A DNA stretch of 64,000 nt from Paraburkholderia sp. BL21I4N1 (GCF_002973525.1 NZ_PVEN01000011.1:1-64000); one strand, 5' to 3'; counted from the stretch's first letter, positions 1-9,970 are shown. The notes: generated by a model not told the origin, from the letters alone. Numbers and translations: made by a program.

Positions 1-358
1 CTTTCGCTTTGCGGCAGATCCCGAAAGATCCGCCTCGCGTCTCGCATCAAGCGCCCACACTTATCGGCTGTTAATTTTTAAAGATCGATTACGCACTCAC
101 TACCGGAGCCGCACCCGCGTCGTCAACCTCACAACTACCGGCACTGCTTCGTTCTGCGTCGCTGCATCTGCAGCAGAGAAACGAGATTATGAAGGCTCTT
201 TTTCGTTTCGTCAACAACATTTTTTCGCTTTCGCTTAAAACCTTGTCGACGCTACGGCCGCTGGTTTCTACCGCGGCGCTCGTTCACAAACGAGGAGGCG
301 AATCTTAGGTGAATCTTCGCCATATGACAAGGGCTCGGTGGAAATATTTTCCCGCAGC
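1..358. other. Gene-free leading segment with a possible micro-ORF
   Basis: No recognisable gene fills this stretch. It is A/T-richer than its surroundings, with several T runs. A 39-codon frame runs from the ATG at 189 to the TAG at 308 and is preceded by a purine-rich stretch (gagaaacgaga). It encodes a basic, leucine-rich peptide beginning MKALFRFVNN. I cannot tell whether it is translated. The segment contains no tRNA cloverleaf or rRNA sequence that I recognise. It lies downstream of the minus-strand esterase gene at 359-1630 and belongs to whatever lies left of the window. Confidence 0.3.
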
Positions 359-1630
359 TCATTTGCGCGTGGAATTTACTACTGCGTCCATCGGCACGGC
401 GTCCGCCATTGCTGCATAGCCAGCGTCACTGGGATGGATGTGGTCGCCACTGTCGAAATTGCGCCGCAAGCGATCCGGCTGCGCCGGATCACGCAATGCG
501 GCGTCAAAATCCACGACACCGTCGAAAGCGTGGCTGGTCCGGATCCATTGGTTGACGGCGAGTCGGATGCTCTCCCGCTGCGCCGGCAGCGATGCCGGCG
601 TCAATGTCGCGCCAAACACCTTCACGCCAGCGTGCCGCGCCGCGGCAATCACCCGCTGGTACCCCGCGATCAGATCGGCTGCGGTCACCGAGGTGTGCGG
701 GAAATCGCAGTCGAGGCCGCTGCGGGCCGGCATCGAGGCGAAATTGATGTCGTTGATGCCAATCAGCAGGATAGCCGTCTTGACGCCCGGCCGCCCGAGC
801 ACATCGCGCTCGAAGCGTCTGGCGAGCGCATCCCCGTAGCAAGGCGAATCGCTCAGCAGCCGATTGCCGCTGATACCGAGATTGACGATCGCCGTCGACC
901 GGTCGCCGCTGCCGGCCAGCCGGCGCGCCAATGCGTCCGGCCAGCGATGATTCTGGTTCAGGCTGGAGCGCATGCCGTCGGTGATCGAGTCGCCGATGGC
1001 GGCGACCGCGGCCGATGACGGCGCTGCTTCCACCGACAACCCCGTCACCCACACATACTGGGTGAACCGGCCACGAAACGCTTCGGCGGAAGCCTCGGCT
1101 GCGTGATTGCCCGGCGTGGAAACGTAATTGACCTGACTCGATACGCGATGCCACGCCACGATCCGCTGCTCCGGCCCCATAAACGCACTGATCGCGTACG
1201 GCGCACCTTCGACAACGTCGATCGTGACCGGATCGCTATCCAGTTCACCGCCAGCCGGGATGCTCACCGTAGATTTCCCGCCGAAGGTCACACGCGCGCC
1301 ATCACTTGCAACGGCCGCCGCGCCGCCTGCCGAGCGGGCGATACGCAAGTCTTCGATCACGAGCGGTGTCTTGCCGTACTCGTTGCTCAGGTGGATTCGC
1401 GCGACGCGTCCCGACAGCGTCGGATACACGATCTGGCGCACCGTGCGCCCGGCGACTTCCGGTGCACGATACAAAGGTGGCAAGTCCGCACCTTGAGGAA
1501 TCGGCTGCAGCGCGGTCGCCCAGGCGGCGACCCAGTGCGCGGAAGCATCGGCGGCGGAAACGGGGGAGGAAACAGCGAATTGGGCAAGCAGCGCCGCGCC
1601 GCATGCGGCAGCCAGAGTGCGAAGGGTCAT
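359..1630 (-). CDS. Exported SGNH/GDSL-family esterase
   Basis: A 423-residue exported hydrolase, probably an esterase or lipase acting in the periplasm or outside the cell. Residues 1-27 form a signal peptide (Ala/Leu-rich core, cleavage near SPVSAADA). The SGNH domain occupies the C-terminal half: block I GDSITDG with the nucleophile Ser215, a GINDIN block III with the oxyanion Asn, and block V DHIHPSDAGY giving Asp396 and His399. The first ~200 residues form a separate beta-rich domain seen in bacterial members with this layout. The substrate cannot be predicted. The gene stands alone, ending 183 bp before the start of the next minus-strand gene's 3' end. Confidence 0.85.
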   Translation of the reverse strand: MTLRTLAAACGAALLAQFAVSSPVSAADASAHWVAAWATALQPIPQGADLPPLYRAPEVAGRTVRQIVYPTLSGRVARIHLSNEYGKTPLVIEDLRIARSAGGAAAVASDGARVTFGGKSTVSIPAGGELDSDPVTIDVVEGAPYAISAFMGPEQRIVAWHRVSSQVNYVSTPGNHAAEASAEAFRGRFTQYVWVTGLSVEAAPSSAAVAAIGDSITDGMRSSLNQNHRWPDALARRLAGSGDRSTAIVNLGISGNRLLSDSPCYGDALARRFERDVLGRPGVKTAILLIGINDINFASMPARSGLDCDFPHTSVTAADLIAGYQRVIAAARHAGVKVFGATLTPASLPAQRESIRLAVNQWIRTSHAFDGVVDFDAALRDPAQPDRLRRNFDSGDHIHPSDAGYAAMADAVPMDAVVNSTRK

Positions 1631-1813
1631 TCGGATGGTCGGTTCGAGACGAAACGCCTATTGTGCCCGAACGCCCGGCCAATCGCGGCGGGCCGTGAGC
1701 GCACTGGGTGCCGGGCGTCGGGCCTCGTGCCCCAAACGCCTACTGCCTCTCCCATCCCGCGACCAACTCGCCGTCAGCGTCCCCTCGCCCGCGATATCAG
1801 CCCCGCCCTCCCC

Positions 1814-3427
1814 TCAAACCCCCGCCATCTTCAGCGCCACCGCCTCAGCCACCTCGATCCCATCGATAGCGGCCGAATAGATCCCGCCGGCATACCCCGC
1901 CCCCTCGCCCGCCGGATACAAGCCCTCGACGTTCATGCTCTGATAATCATCCCGTCGACGCACCCGGATCGGCGACGACGTTCTCGTCTCCACCCCCGTC
2001 AGCACGGCGTCATGCATTGCAAAGCCGGCGATCTTCTTGTCCATCTGCGGCAACGCTTCGCGAATGGCTTCGATCACATAGTCAGGCAAAGCGGTACTGA
2101 GGTCCGTGGGATGCACGCCCGGCTTGTACGACGGCACGACCGAACCCAACGACGTAGACGGCCGCCCGGCGATGAAATCGCCGACCAGTTGACCCGGCGC
2201 CATATAGTTACGGCCGCCGAGCTCGAACGCCCGCTCTTCCCACTTACGCTGGAAAGCGATGCCGGCGAGCGGCCCGCCCGGATAGTCCTCCGGCGTGATG
2301 CCGACGACAATCCCCGCGTTCGCATTGCGCTCCGCCCGCGAATACTGGCTCATACCGTTGGTCACTACGCGCCCCGGCTCTGAAGTGGCAGCCACCACCG
2401 TGCCGCCCGGGCACATGCAGAAGCTGTACACCGCGCGCCCGTTGCTGCTGTGATGCACGACCTTATAGTCGGCGGCACCCAGCTGCTTATGGCCGGCGAA
2501 CTTGCCGAACCGGCTGCGATCGATCAGCCCCTGCGGATGCTCGATCCGGAACCCGAGCGAAAACGGCTTCGCTTCTATATAGACGCCACGGTCGTTCAGC
2601 ATCTGGAAGGTATCGCGCGCGCTGTGCCCAACGGCCAGCACCACGTGGTCGCAACGCAGCGTCTCGCCGGTCGACAGTTTCAGCGCGCGCACCTTGCCCT
2701 GATCGATCTCGATATCGTCGACGCGAGTCTCGAACCGTACTTCGCCGCCGAGTTCGTGAATGGTGGCGCGCATCTTTTCGACCATGCTGACAAGCCGGAA
2801 CGTGCCGATATGCGGCCGGCTCAGAAACAGAATGTCTTCCGGCGCGCCAGCCTTGACGAATTCGTCGAGCACCTTGCGGCCGTAATGCTTCGGGTCCTTG
2901 ATCTGGCTGTATAACTTGCCGTCCGAGAAGGTGCCGGCGCCGCCCTCGCCGAACTGCACGTTCGACTCCGGATTGAGCACCGACTTGCGCCACAGCCCGA
3001 ACGTGTCTTTGGTGCGCTCGCGCACGGCCTTGCCGCGCTCGAGAATAATCGGCCGGAAGCCCATTTGCGCGAGGATCAGCCCGGCGAACAGCCCGCACGG
3101 CCCCATGCCGATCACCACCGGCCGCGGCACGCTCAGTTGCGCCGGCGCCTTGGCGACGAACCGGTACGCCATGTCGGGCGTGACGCCGCAATGCGGCACG
3201 TCGGCGAGCCGCTTGAGCGCGGCGGCTTCATCCGTCACCTCGACGTCGACGATGTAGGTGAGCTTGATGTCGGCGCGTTTGCGCGCGTCGTGCGCGCGGC
3301 GAAACACGGTGTAGCGGACGAGCCCGTCAGCGCCCACACCGAGTTCCGCAAGGCGCGCGCGGACGGCGGCTTCGAGGTCGCTTTCGGGGTGATCGAGCGG
3401 GAGTTTGATTTCGCTTAGACGTAACAT
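1814..3427 (-). CDS. FAD-dependent dehydrogenase (COG2509-like NAD(P)/FAD oxidoreductase)
   Basis: A 537-residue flavoprotein of the large bacterial family annotated as uncharacterised FAD-dependent dehydrogenases. A Rossmann dinucleotide motif (VVIGMGPCGLFAGLILAQMG) sits near residue 105 and is followed by a FSDGKLYSQIKD segment. A second conserved block near the C-terminus (YPAGEGAGYAGGI) closes the FAD site. The first ~100 residues are a small N-terminal domain typical of this family. The start is the ATG at 3427. The frame stays open to about 3997, but that extension lies antisense to paaA and is not coding. The 216-bp gap to the divergent paaA holds the paa promoter. Physiological substrate unknown. 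Confidence 0.82.
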   Translation of the reverse strand: MLRLSEIKLPLDHPESDLEAAVRARLAELGVGADGLVRYTVFRRAHDARKRADIKLTYIVDVEVTDEAAALKRLADVPHCGVTPDMAYRFVAKAPAQLSVPRPVVIGMGPCGLFAGLILAQMGFRPIILERGKAVRERTKDTFGLWRKSVLNPESNVQFGEGGAGTFSDGKLYSQIKDPKHYGRKVLDEFVKAGAPEDILFLSRPHIGTFRLVSMVEKMRATIHELGGEVRFETRVDDIEIDQGKVRALKLSTGETLRCDHVVLAVGHSARDTFQMLNDRGVYIEAKPFSLGFRIEHPQGLIDRSRFGKFAGHKQLGAADYKVVHHSSNGRAVYSFCMCPGGTVVAATSEPGRVVTNGMSQYSRAERNANAGIVVGITPEDYPGGPLAGIAFQRKWEERAFELGGRNYMAPGQLVGDFIAGRPSTSLGSVVPSYKPGVHPTDLSTALPDYVIEAIREALPQMDKKIAGFAMHDAVLTGVETRTSSPIRVRRRDDYQSMNVEGLYPAGEGAGYAGGIYSAAIDGIEVAEAVALKMAGV

Positions 3428-3578
3428 AAATACCGGGGGATGCAGGAAGGCCGCAAATCGCGGCCAATTCGCAATTTTATAGGTTAAGTGTCGGCACGGG
3501 GCATCGGCTCCGTCGAAACGCCATCCGTCATGGAAATCTTGCCCCCTATCAACACTGTCAGTCCGTCTCAAAAAATTT

Positions 3579-3607
3579 ATTAACCGACCGGTCGGTTGGC
3601 TTATACT
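3579..3607 (+). promoter_or_regulatory. paaA promoter with PaaR-type operator palindrome
   Basis: A perfect 16-bp palindrome, AACCGACCGGTCGGTT, lies at 3582-3597, five bases upstream of a -10-like TATACT at 3602-3607 and 47 bp before the paaA start. Seen directly. Known: in Burkholderia cenocepacia the TetR regulator PaaR represses paa genes through a conserved palindrome. Inference: PaaR (8425-9033) binds here, between -35 and -10, and is released by phenylacetyl-CoA. Confidence 0.8.
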
Positions 3608-3643
3608 GTGCGGACACAGACAACTTCCGCAGAGAGCGTCCCC

Positions 3644-4642
<999 letters not shown>

Positions 4643-4681
4643 TTCGCGCGGCCCGCCAGACAAAGCATCAGGAGATCAGCA

Positions 4682-4966
4682 ATGAACAAGGAATGGCCGA
4701 TTTGGGAAGTCTTCGTGCGCAGCAAGCAGGGGCTCGACCATAAACACTGCGGCAGCCTGCACGCCGCCGACGCGCCGATGGCGCTGCGCATGGCGCGCGA
4801 CGTCTACACGCGCCGCCAGGAAGGCGTGAGCATCTGGGTCGTGCCGTCTTCGGCGATCACGGCGTCTTCGCCGGCAGACAAGGCGGAGCTGTTCGAACCG
4901 GCCGGCGACAAGATTTACCGCCATCCGACGTTCTATACGCTCCCCGACGAAGTCAACCACATGTAA
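4682..4966 (+). CDS. paaB: 1,2-phenylacetyl-CoA epoxidase, subunit B
   Basis: A 94-residue protein matching PaaB in size and in its opening WPIWEVFVRSKQGL. PaaB is a small non-catalytic subunit of the epoxidase complex, thought to help assemble it and bridge PaaA/PaaC to the reductase. A good Shine-Dalgarno (caggagatcagc) precedes the ATG at 4682. It lies 39 bp after paaA and 8 bp before paaC, so it is cotranscribed. Confidence 0.96.
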   Translation: MNKEWPIWEVFVRSKQGLDHKHCGSLHAADAPMALRMARDVYTRRQEGVSIWVVPSSAITASSPADKAELFEPAGDKIYRHPTFYTLPDEVNHM

Positions 4967-4974
4967 GCGCGGCC

Positions 4975-5778
4975 ATGGACATCACGCCTCAACATCTCCA
5001 ATACGTGCTGCGCCTCGCGGATACCGCGCTGATTCTCGGTCAGCGCAATACCGAGTGGTGCGGCCACGGCCCGATCCTCGAAGAGGACATCGCGCTGTCG
5101 AACATGAGCCTCGATCTGATCGGCCAGGCGCGTCTGTTGTACACGCACGCCGCGTCGCTCGAACAGCAACTCACCGGCAAGACCCGCACGGAAGACGACT
5201 ACGCGTACTTCCGCGCCGAGCGCGAATTCGCCAACTACACGCTCGCCGAGCTGCCGCATGTCGGCCCGCTGTGCGGCACCGCGCAAGCCGAGAAGGATTA
5301 CGCAGTCACGATCGTGCGCAATTTCCTGTACTCGACGCTGATGGCGCATTTGTGGACGGCGCTGACCGCGTCCCCGGACGAGCAACTGGCCGCGATCGCA
5401 TCGAAGTCGATCAAGGAAACCAGCTACCACGTACATCATGCGCGCGAGTGGTTGATCCGTTTCGGCGACGGCACCGACGAATCGCACCGCCGCGCGCAAG
5501 CCGCTCTCGACTACCTGATGCCCTACACCCGCGAGTTTTTCAGCGCGGACGCCGTGGAGGAGACGATCTCGGCGGCCGGCATCGGCCCGTTGACGTCGGA
5601 CCTCGCGGCCGCCTGGCTCGACGACGTGCGCGCCACGCTCGATGAAGCCACGCTAAGCCTGCCCGAAGCGGTCAAGCACATCACGACCGGCAAGCACGGC
5701 GAGCATTCCGAGCACATGGGATTCGTGCTGGCCGAAATGCAGAGCCTCGCGCGCCAGCATCCCGGCGGCACGTGGTAA
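4975..5778 (+). CDS. paaC: 1,2-phenylacetyl-CoA epoxidase, structural subunit C
   Basis: A 267-residue ferritin-like subunit that pairs with PaaA. PaaC has the same fold but lacks a functional di-iron site and acts as a structural partner. Helical segments such as LADTALILGQRNTEWCGHGP, DLIGQARLLYTH and KETSYHVHHAREWLIRFGDG are characteristic. It begins 8 bp after paaB and ends 42 bp before paaD. Length matches the family norm. Confidence 0.96.
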   Translation: MDITPQHLQYVLRLADTALILGQRNTEWCGHGPILEEDIALSNMSLDLIGQARLLYTHAASLEQQLTGKTRTEDDYAYFRAEREFANYTLAELPHVGPLCGTAQAEKDYAVTIVRNFLYSTLMAHLWTALTASPDEQLAAIASKSIKETSYHVHHAREWLIRFGDGTDESHRRAQAALDYLMPYTREFFSADAVEETISAAGIGPLTSDLAAAWLDDVRATLDEATLSLPEAVKHITTGKHGEHSEHMGFVLAEMQSLARQHPGGTW

Positions 5779-5820
5779 CGGGACATAACCCAAGCGTCTT
5801 AACCCAACGGTGAAGCGACG

Positions 5821-6363
5821 ATGACGACCTCGACCGCCACGCACAGCGCCGACGCCACGCTCGAACACGCGTGGGCCGTGCTCGAAACGGTGCCCGATCC
5901 GGAAATCCCGGTGGTGTCGATCCGCGAACTCGGCATTCTGCGCGACGTGCGGCGTGCCGCCGACGGCACGCTCGAAGTCGTCATCACGCCGACCTATTCG
6001 GGCTGCCCCGCGATGTCGCAGATTGCCGAGGACGTCGCGCATGCGTTGGACGTCGCGGAACTGAAGCCGTACCGGATCGCCACCGTGCTCGCGCCGGCCT
6101 GGACCACCGACTGGATGACCGCCGACGCCCGCGAAAAACTGCGCGCCTACGGCATCGCGCCGCCCACCGGCAACTGCGGTTCAGCTGCGGCGCCGCAGGA
6201 AAAAGTCATGCGTTTCGTGCCGCGCGCGCTGCCCGCGCCGGCGTGTCCGCGCTGCGGCTCGGCGCATACGGAGCGTCTGGCGCAATTCGGCTCGACCGCC
6301 TGCAAAGCCCTATACCGCTGCATCGATTGCCGCGAACCCTTCGACTACTTCAAACCATACTGA
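5821..6363 (+). CDS. paaD: Phenylacetate degradation protein PaaD (MIP18/DUF59 family, Zn-ribbon tail)
   Basis: A 180-residue accessory protein of the epoxidase system. Residues ~10-95 form a DUF59/MIP18 domain (VPDPEIPVVSIRELGILRDV, then TPTYSGCPAM), a fold linked to iron-sulfur assembly. The C-terminal ~45 residues carry four cysteines in a zinc-ribbon arrangement: C142, C145, C167 and C170, with a further C161. PaaD is essential for epoxidase activity in other bacteria, probably maturing an Fe-S or di-iron centre. It starts 42 bp after paaC and ends one base before paaE, implying coupled translation. Confidence 0.95.
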   Translation: MTTSTATHSADATLEHAWAVLETVPDPEIPVVSIRELGILRDVRRAADGTLEVVITPTYSGCPAMSQIAEDVAHALDVAELKPYRIATVLAPAWTTDWMTADAREKLRAYGIAPPTGNCGSAAAPQEKVMRFVPRALPAPACPRCGSAHTERLAQFGSTACKALYRCIDCREPFDYFKPY

Positions 6364-6364
6364 T

Positions 6365-7453
6365 ATGGCCACCCCGCAATTTCATTCGCTGCGTATCCGC
6401 GAAGTACGGCCCGAAACCGCCGACGCGGTCTCGGTCGCCTTCGAAGTCCCCGTCGAACTGCGCGATCACTATCGCTTCACGCAGGGCCAGTTCGTCACGC
6501 TGAAAACGCATTTCGACGGTGAGGAAACGCGCCGCTCGTATTCGATCTGCGTCGGCGTCACCGATTACGACCGCGACGGCGAACTGCGCATCGGCATCAA
6601 GCGTGTACGGGGCGGACGTTTCTCGAACTTCGCGTTCGACACGCTTCAGCCCGGACATACGATCGACGTCATGACGCCGGACGGCCGTTTTTTCACGCAT
6701 CTGAACGCGGATCAGGGCCAGCAGTACCTGGCATTTTCGGGCGGCTCGGGCATCACGCCCGTGCTGGCCATCATCAAGACGACGCTTGAAGTCGAGCCGC
6801 GCAGCACGTTCACGCTGGTGTACGGCAACCGCAGCGTCGATCAGATCATGTTCGCGGAAGAGCTCGAGGATCTGAAGAACCGCTTCATGAACCGCTTCGT
6901 GCTGTATCACGTGCTGTCCGACGATCTGCAGGACGTCGAGCTGTTCAACGGCGTGCTCGACCAGCAGAAGTGCGCGGCGTTCATCGAGAATCTGCTGCCC
7001 GCCGACGCGATCGACGAAGCCTTCATCTGCGGTCCCGCACCGATGATGGACGCCGCCGAAGCCGCCTTGAAAGCCGCCGGCGTGCCGCAGGAAAAGGTTC
7101 ACGTGGAGCGCTTCGGTTCGCCGCTGCCGCAAGCGGGCGTAGCGGCGGTCGACATCACCGAAGACACACCGGCCGCCGACCTGGAGATCGTCCTCGACGG
7201 CAAACGGCGCAAGCTGCGTCTGCCGTACCAGGGCATCAGCGTGCTGGATGTCGGGTTGAAAGCCGGCCTCGCGCTGCCTTACGCGTGCAAGGGCGGCGTC
7301 TGCTGCACCTGCCGCGCCAAGGTGCTGGAAGGCGAAGTGAAGATGGACAAGAACTACACGCTCGAAGAGCAGGAAATCCGCGACGGTTTCGTGCTGACCT
7401 GCCAATGCCATCCGATCAGCGATCGCGTGGTGGTGAGCTACGACGAACGGTAA
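6365..7453 (+). CDS. paaE: 1,2-phenylacetyl-CoA epoxidase, reductase subunit E
   Basis: The electron-delivery subunit: a 362-residue NAD(P)H reductase with FAD and a plant-type [2Fe-2S] cluster. The N-terminal FAD domain contains the RRSYSI motif near residue 57. The pyridine-nucleotide domain shows FSGGSGITPVLAI. The C-terminal ferredoxin domain has the cluster ligands C308, C313, C316 and C346 in the C-x4-C-x2-C-x29-C pattern. It passes electrons to PaaA. Last gene of the operon, followed by a strong hairpin at 7523-7574. Confidence 0.96.
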   Translation: MATPQFHSLRIREVRPETADAVSVAFEVPVELRDHYRFTQGQFVTLKTHFDGEETRRSYSICVGVTDYDRDGELRIGIKRVRGGRFSNFAFDTLQPGHTIDVMTPDGRFFTHLNADQGQQYLAFSGGSGITPVLAIIKTTLEVEPRSTFTLVYGNRSVDQIMFAEELEDLKNRFMNRFVLYHVLSDDLQDVELFNGVLDQQKCAAFIENLLPADAIDEAFICGPAPMMDAAEAALKAAGVPQEKVHVERFGSPLPQAGVAAVDITEDTPAADLEIVLDGKRRKLRLPYQGISVLDVGLKAGLALPYACKGGVCCTCRAKVLEGEVKMDKNYTLEEQEIRDGFVLTCQCHPISDRVVVSYDER

Positions 7454-7522
7454 AGCGCGCACGGCACGCGGGCGAGCACGACGCCCGCAATCCTTTGAGC
7501 CGTTCCACGATCCGCTTACACT

Positions 7523-7574
7523 AGGGGCCGCTCACGATCGGACACCTGTTCCGGGCGTTGAGCGGCCCCTTTTT
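7523..7574 (+). terminator. Rho-independent terminator of paaABCDE
   Basis: A perfect 12-bp stem (aggggccgctca at 7523-7534, complement at 7559-7570) encloses a 24-base loop and is followed by a T run. It separates paaE from the DUF1835 gene. A weak promoter-like pair (ttgagc at 7495, tacact at 7517, 16-bp spacer) lies just before it. Confidence 0.8.
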
Positions 7575-7597
7575 GTCCACTGCCGAAGCCACTGCCG

Positions 7598-8410
7598 ATG
7601 AGCACGATCCACCTCACCAACGGCGACGTCGCCGCCGAGTCACTGCGCACCGCGCTGCAGCAAGCGGGGCGCGACGATCGCGTGCATGCGTTGCGCGACG
7701 ATCTGGCGGTCGGCCCGCTACGCGGCATCGACGACACGCCCGACGTGCGCGCGGACTTCTGGGAACGGGTCAGCGCGGACACGAAGCGCGATTTTCTGCG
7801 CGAATTCCGCGAACAGGGTTCGGCGCTGGACGCGATTGCGCGCGGCGAAGCGAACCTGGTCGTCTGGCACGGCGACAGCGCCGCCGATCAGTTGATGCTG
7901 CGTCGCGTCTGCTATTACCTGCGCAATCATCCGCAGCGGCTGAACGAAGTGCGTCTGTCGATTCGCGACCTCACCGATCCGGGCGCATGGGCGCACAGCC
8001 GCAAGGATCATGCGACGTCCGTCGGCATGTTCGCGCCCGACGTACTGCAAGCGCGTCTCCCGGACGCGGCGCCGATTTCCGTGCTGCGTATCAGCCGACT
8101 CGCGCTCGAATGGCAGGAAGCCAAACACGCGAACGGCGAAACCCGGCGCTGGCGCGACAACACGTTCACGAGCGGCCATTTCGCCGATCTGGACGCGCTG
8201 ATTCTCGAACACATCGCCGACGGCTGGCAGCCCGCCGCGCACGTCGCCGCCGAACTGATGGCCGCCGAACTGGGCTTTCTGGTCAGCGACAGCATGGTGC
8301 TGTGGCGCTTGCGCGAGTTGTCCGCGACCCGGCGCATCAGGCTGCGTGGCGATGCGAACACCTGGCGCACGCTGGAATTGTGCGCGGTGCTCACTCCCTG
8401 TCCACATTAA
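7598..8410 (+). CDS. DUF1835 domain protein in the paa cluster
   Basis: A 270-residue cytosolic protein. The N-terminal half matches DUF1835: it opens IHLTNGDVAAESLRTAL and continues with ALRDDLAVGPLRGI and LVVWHGDSAADQLMLRR. The C-terminal part is mostly helical. Its molecular function is unknown. The gene sits between paaE and paaR, 14 bp before paaR, so it is probably cotranscribed with the repressor; the same arrangement is known from B. cenocepacia. No clear Shine-Dalgarno precedes the ATG. I found no copy of the paaA palindrome immediately upstream. Confidence 0.85.
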   Translation: MSTIHLTNGDVAAESLRTALQQAGRDDRVHALRDDLAVGPLRGIDDTPDVRADFWERVSADTKRDFLREFREQGSALDAIARGEANLVVWHGDSAADQLMLRRVCYYLRNHPQRLNEVRLSIRDLTDPGAWAHSRKDHATSVGMFAPDVLQARLPDAAPISVLRISRLALEWQEAKHANGETRRWRDNTFTSGHFADLDALILEHIADGWQPAAHVAAELMAAELGFLVSDSMVLWRLRELSATRRIRLRGDANTWRTLELCAVLTPCPH

Positions 8411-8424
8411 TAAAACCAACGACC

Positions 8425-9033
8425 ATGGCCCGCACCCGAGCCCCCGACCACGAAACCCAGCGCGAACAGATTCTCGAACTCGCTGCGGCGAAATTCGCCC
8501 AGACCAGCTATCCGAGCACGTCGATGGCGGATCTGGCCGCCGCGAGCGGCACGTCGAAAGCGCGCCTGTACCACTACTACGCGAGCAAGGAAGCGATCCT
8601 GTTCGATCTGCTCGACCGCTACACGAAGCGGCTGATGCTGATCATCGCCGAGGTGGAAGGCGCCAGCCAACGCCGCGGCCTGACGGAGCGGGAAACCTTC
8701 GCCGAACTGATTCGCGCGTTTCTGTCCGAATACGAAACTTCGCATAGCCGGCACGTGGCGCTGTTAAACGACGTGAAGTATCTGGTCGACACCCAGCGCG
8801 AGGTCGTCCTGAACCGCCAACGCGACGTGGTCGCGGCGTTTGCGCGGCAATTGGCACGCGCATACCCGGAGCGCGCCACGCGCGACAACCAGACCGCGCT
8901 GACGATGATGGTGTTCGGCATGATCAACTGGACCTTCACCTGGCTCAAGCCGGACGGCCGGATGGGCTACAGCGAATTCGCCGAGCAGGTGGTCAACATG
9001 GTGGACCACGGATTGAACTCGACACCGGCCTGA
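8425..9033 (+). CDS. paaR: TetR-family repressor of phenylacetate genes
   Basis: A 202-residue TetR regulator. The helix-turn-helix is at about residues 12-58 (TSMADLAAASGTSKARLYHYYASKEAILFDLL), followed by a helical ligand-binding domain. By position at the end of the paa block and by resemblance to Burkholderia PaaR, it should repress paaA and other paa genes and respond to phenylacetyl-CoA. Start: ATG at 8425, just after the DUF1835 stop; the frame continues upstream inside DUF1835 out of phase and is not coding. TetR proteins typically bind short palindromes like the one at 3582-3597. Confidence 0.88.
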   Translation: MARTRAPDHETQREQILELAAAKFAQTSYPSTSMADLAAASGTSKARLYHYYASKEAILFDLLDRYTKRLMLIIAEVEGASQRRGLTERETFAELIRAFLSEYETSHSRHVALLNDVKYLVDTQREVVLNRQRDVVAAFARQLARAYPERATRDNQTALTMMVFGMINWTFTWLKPDGRMGYSEFAEQVVNMVDHGLNSTPA

Positions 9034-9101
9034 TGCCGCAGAGCAACAATATTCATACGAAATAAAGACTCGGTCGTCGTGCCATTGCGACATTCCGTCA
9101 C

Positions 9102-9113
9102 GAACGCTCGTTC
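9102..9113. promoter_or_regulatory. GAACG-N2-CGTTC palindrome upstream of the GNAT gene
   Basis: A 5-2-5 inverted repeat (GAACGctCGTTC) lies in an A/T-rich 240-bp intergenic region. A second palindrome, CCCTAaaaTAGGG, follows near 9141-9153. The 5-2-5 motif recurs at 25177-25188. It has the form of a TetR-type operator; the binding protein is unknown. Confidence 0.4.
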
Positions 9114-9274
9114 ATTTTATTTTTTGTTGTAAATCAATACCCTAAAATAGGGCGCAATATTTTTAGGCACTTAACTCAAAACGAAATACGGGTTTTCCCT
9201 AGTCCCAAGGTCGGCTTTCCGTTAAAATGATTTTTGCGGTGCACCACGCCGCTTGATCCAAGGAGAAACCGACC

Positions 9275-9943
9275 ATGAACATGATTACACCCCGCGTTGC
9301 AGAGCCGATCGTTCCGCACGATCCGTTGTCGCAACCTGCCGGTCGTGCGCCTGCTCTGGTCCGTGAACTCACCGCAGTCGACCGCGAGCGGCTGCTGACC
9401 CACTTTCTCGCGCTCGGCGAAGACGACCGCCTGCTGCGCTTCGGCCAGATCGTGCCGAACCACGTGATCGAAAACTACGTCCGCGCGATCGACTTCACGC
9501 GCGACACGGTCTTCGGCGTGTTCAACAGCCAGTTGCAACTCACCGGCGTCGGCCATCTGGCGTATCTGCCGGCCGAAGGCGACAAGCGCACCGCCGAATT
9601 CGGCGTCTCGGTGCTGGAAAGCGTGCGCGGCCAGGGTATCGGCTCGAAGCTGTTCGAGCGCGCCGCCATTCGTAGCCGCAATACGCACGTCACCACGCTG
9701 TACATGCACTGTCTGTCGCGCAACTCGACCATGATGCACATCGCGAAAAAAGCCGGCATGAAGATCGAATACGCGTACGGCGAGGCCGACGCTTATCTGA
9801 CGCTGACGCCGGCGGATCAATCGAGCATCATCGCCGAGATGCTGCAGGAACAGGCCGCCGTGTTCGACTACGCCATGAAGCGTCAAGCGCGTCAGGCGTC
9901 GAAACTGTTCGAGTCGTTTATGCCGACCGCCGCCGCGGCCTGA
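9275..9943 (+). CDS. GNAT-family N-acetyltransferase
   Basis: A 222-residue protein with a GNAT acetyl-CoA-binding core. The signature is EFGVSVLESVRGQGIGSKLFERA (acetyl-CoA loop R/QxxGxG as RGQGIG), followed by NSTMMHIAKKAGMKIEYAYGEA. The acceptor substrate cannot be inferred. A strong Shine-Dalgarno (aaggag) lies 10 bases before the ATG. The gene is monocistronic, with its own A/T-rich upstream region and a terminator right after it. Confidence 0.85.
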   Translation: MNMITPRVAEPIVPHDPLSQPAGRAPALVRELTAVDRERLLTHFLALGEDDRLLRFGQIVPNHVIENYVRAIDFTRDTVFGVFNSQLQLTGVGHLAYLPAEGDKRTAEFGVSVLESVRGQGIGSKLFERAAIRSRNTHVTTLYMHCLSRNSTMMHIAKKAGMKIEYAYGEADAYLTLTPADQSSIIAEMLQEQAAVFDYAMKRQARQASKLFESFMPTAAAA

Positions 9944-9970
9944 GCCGCAAACGCTTCGGCGCAATGACAG

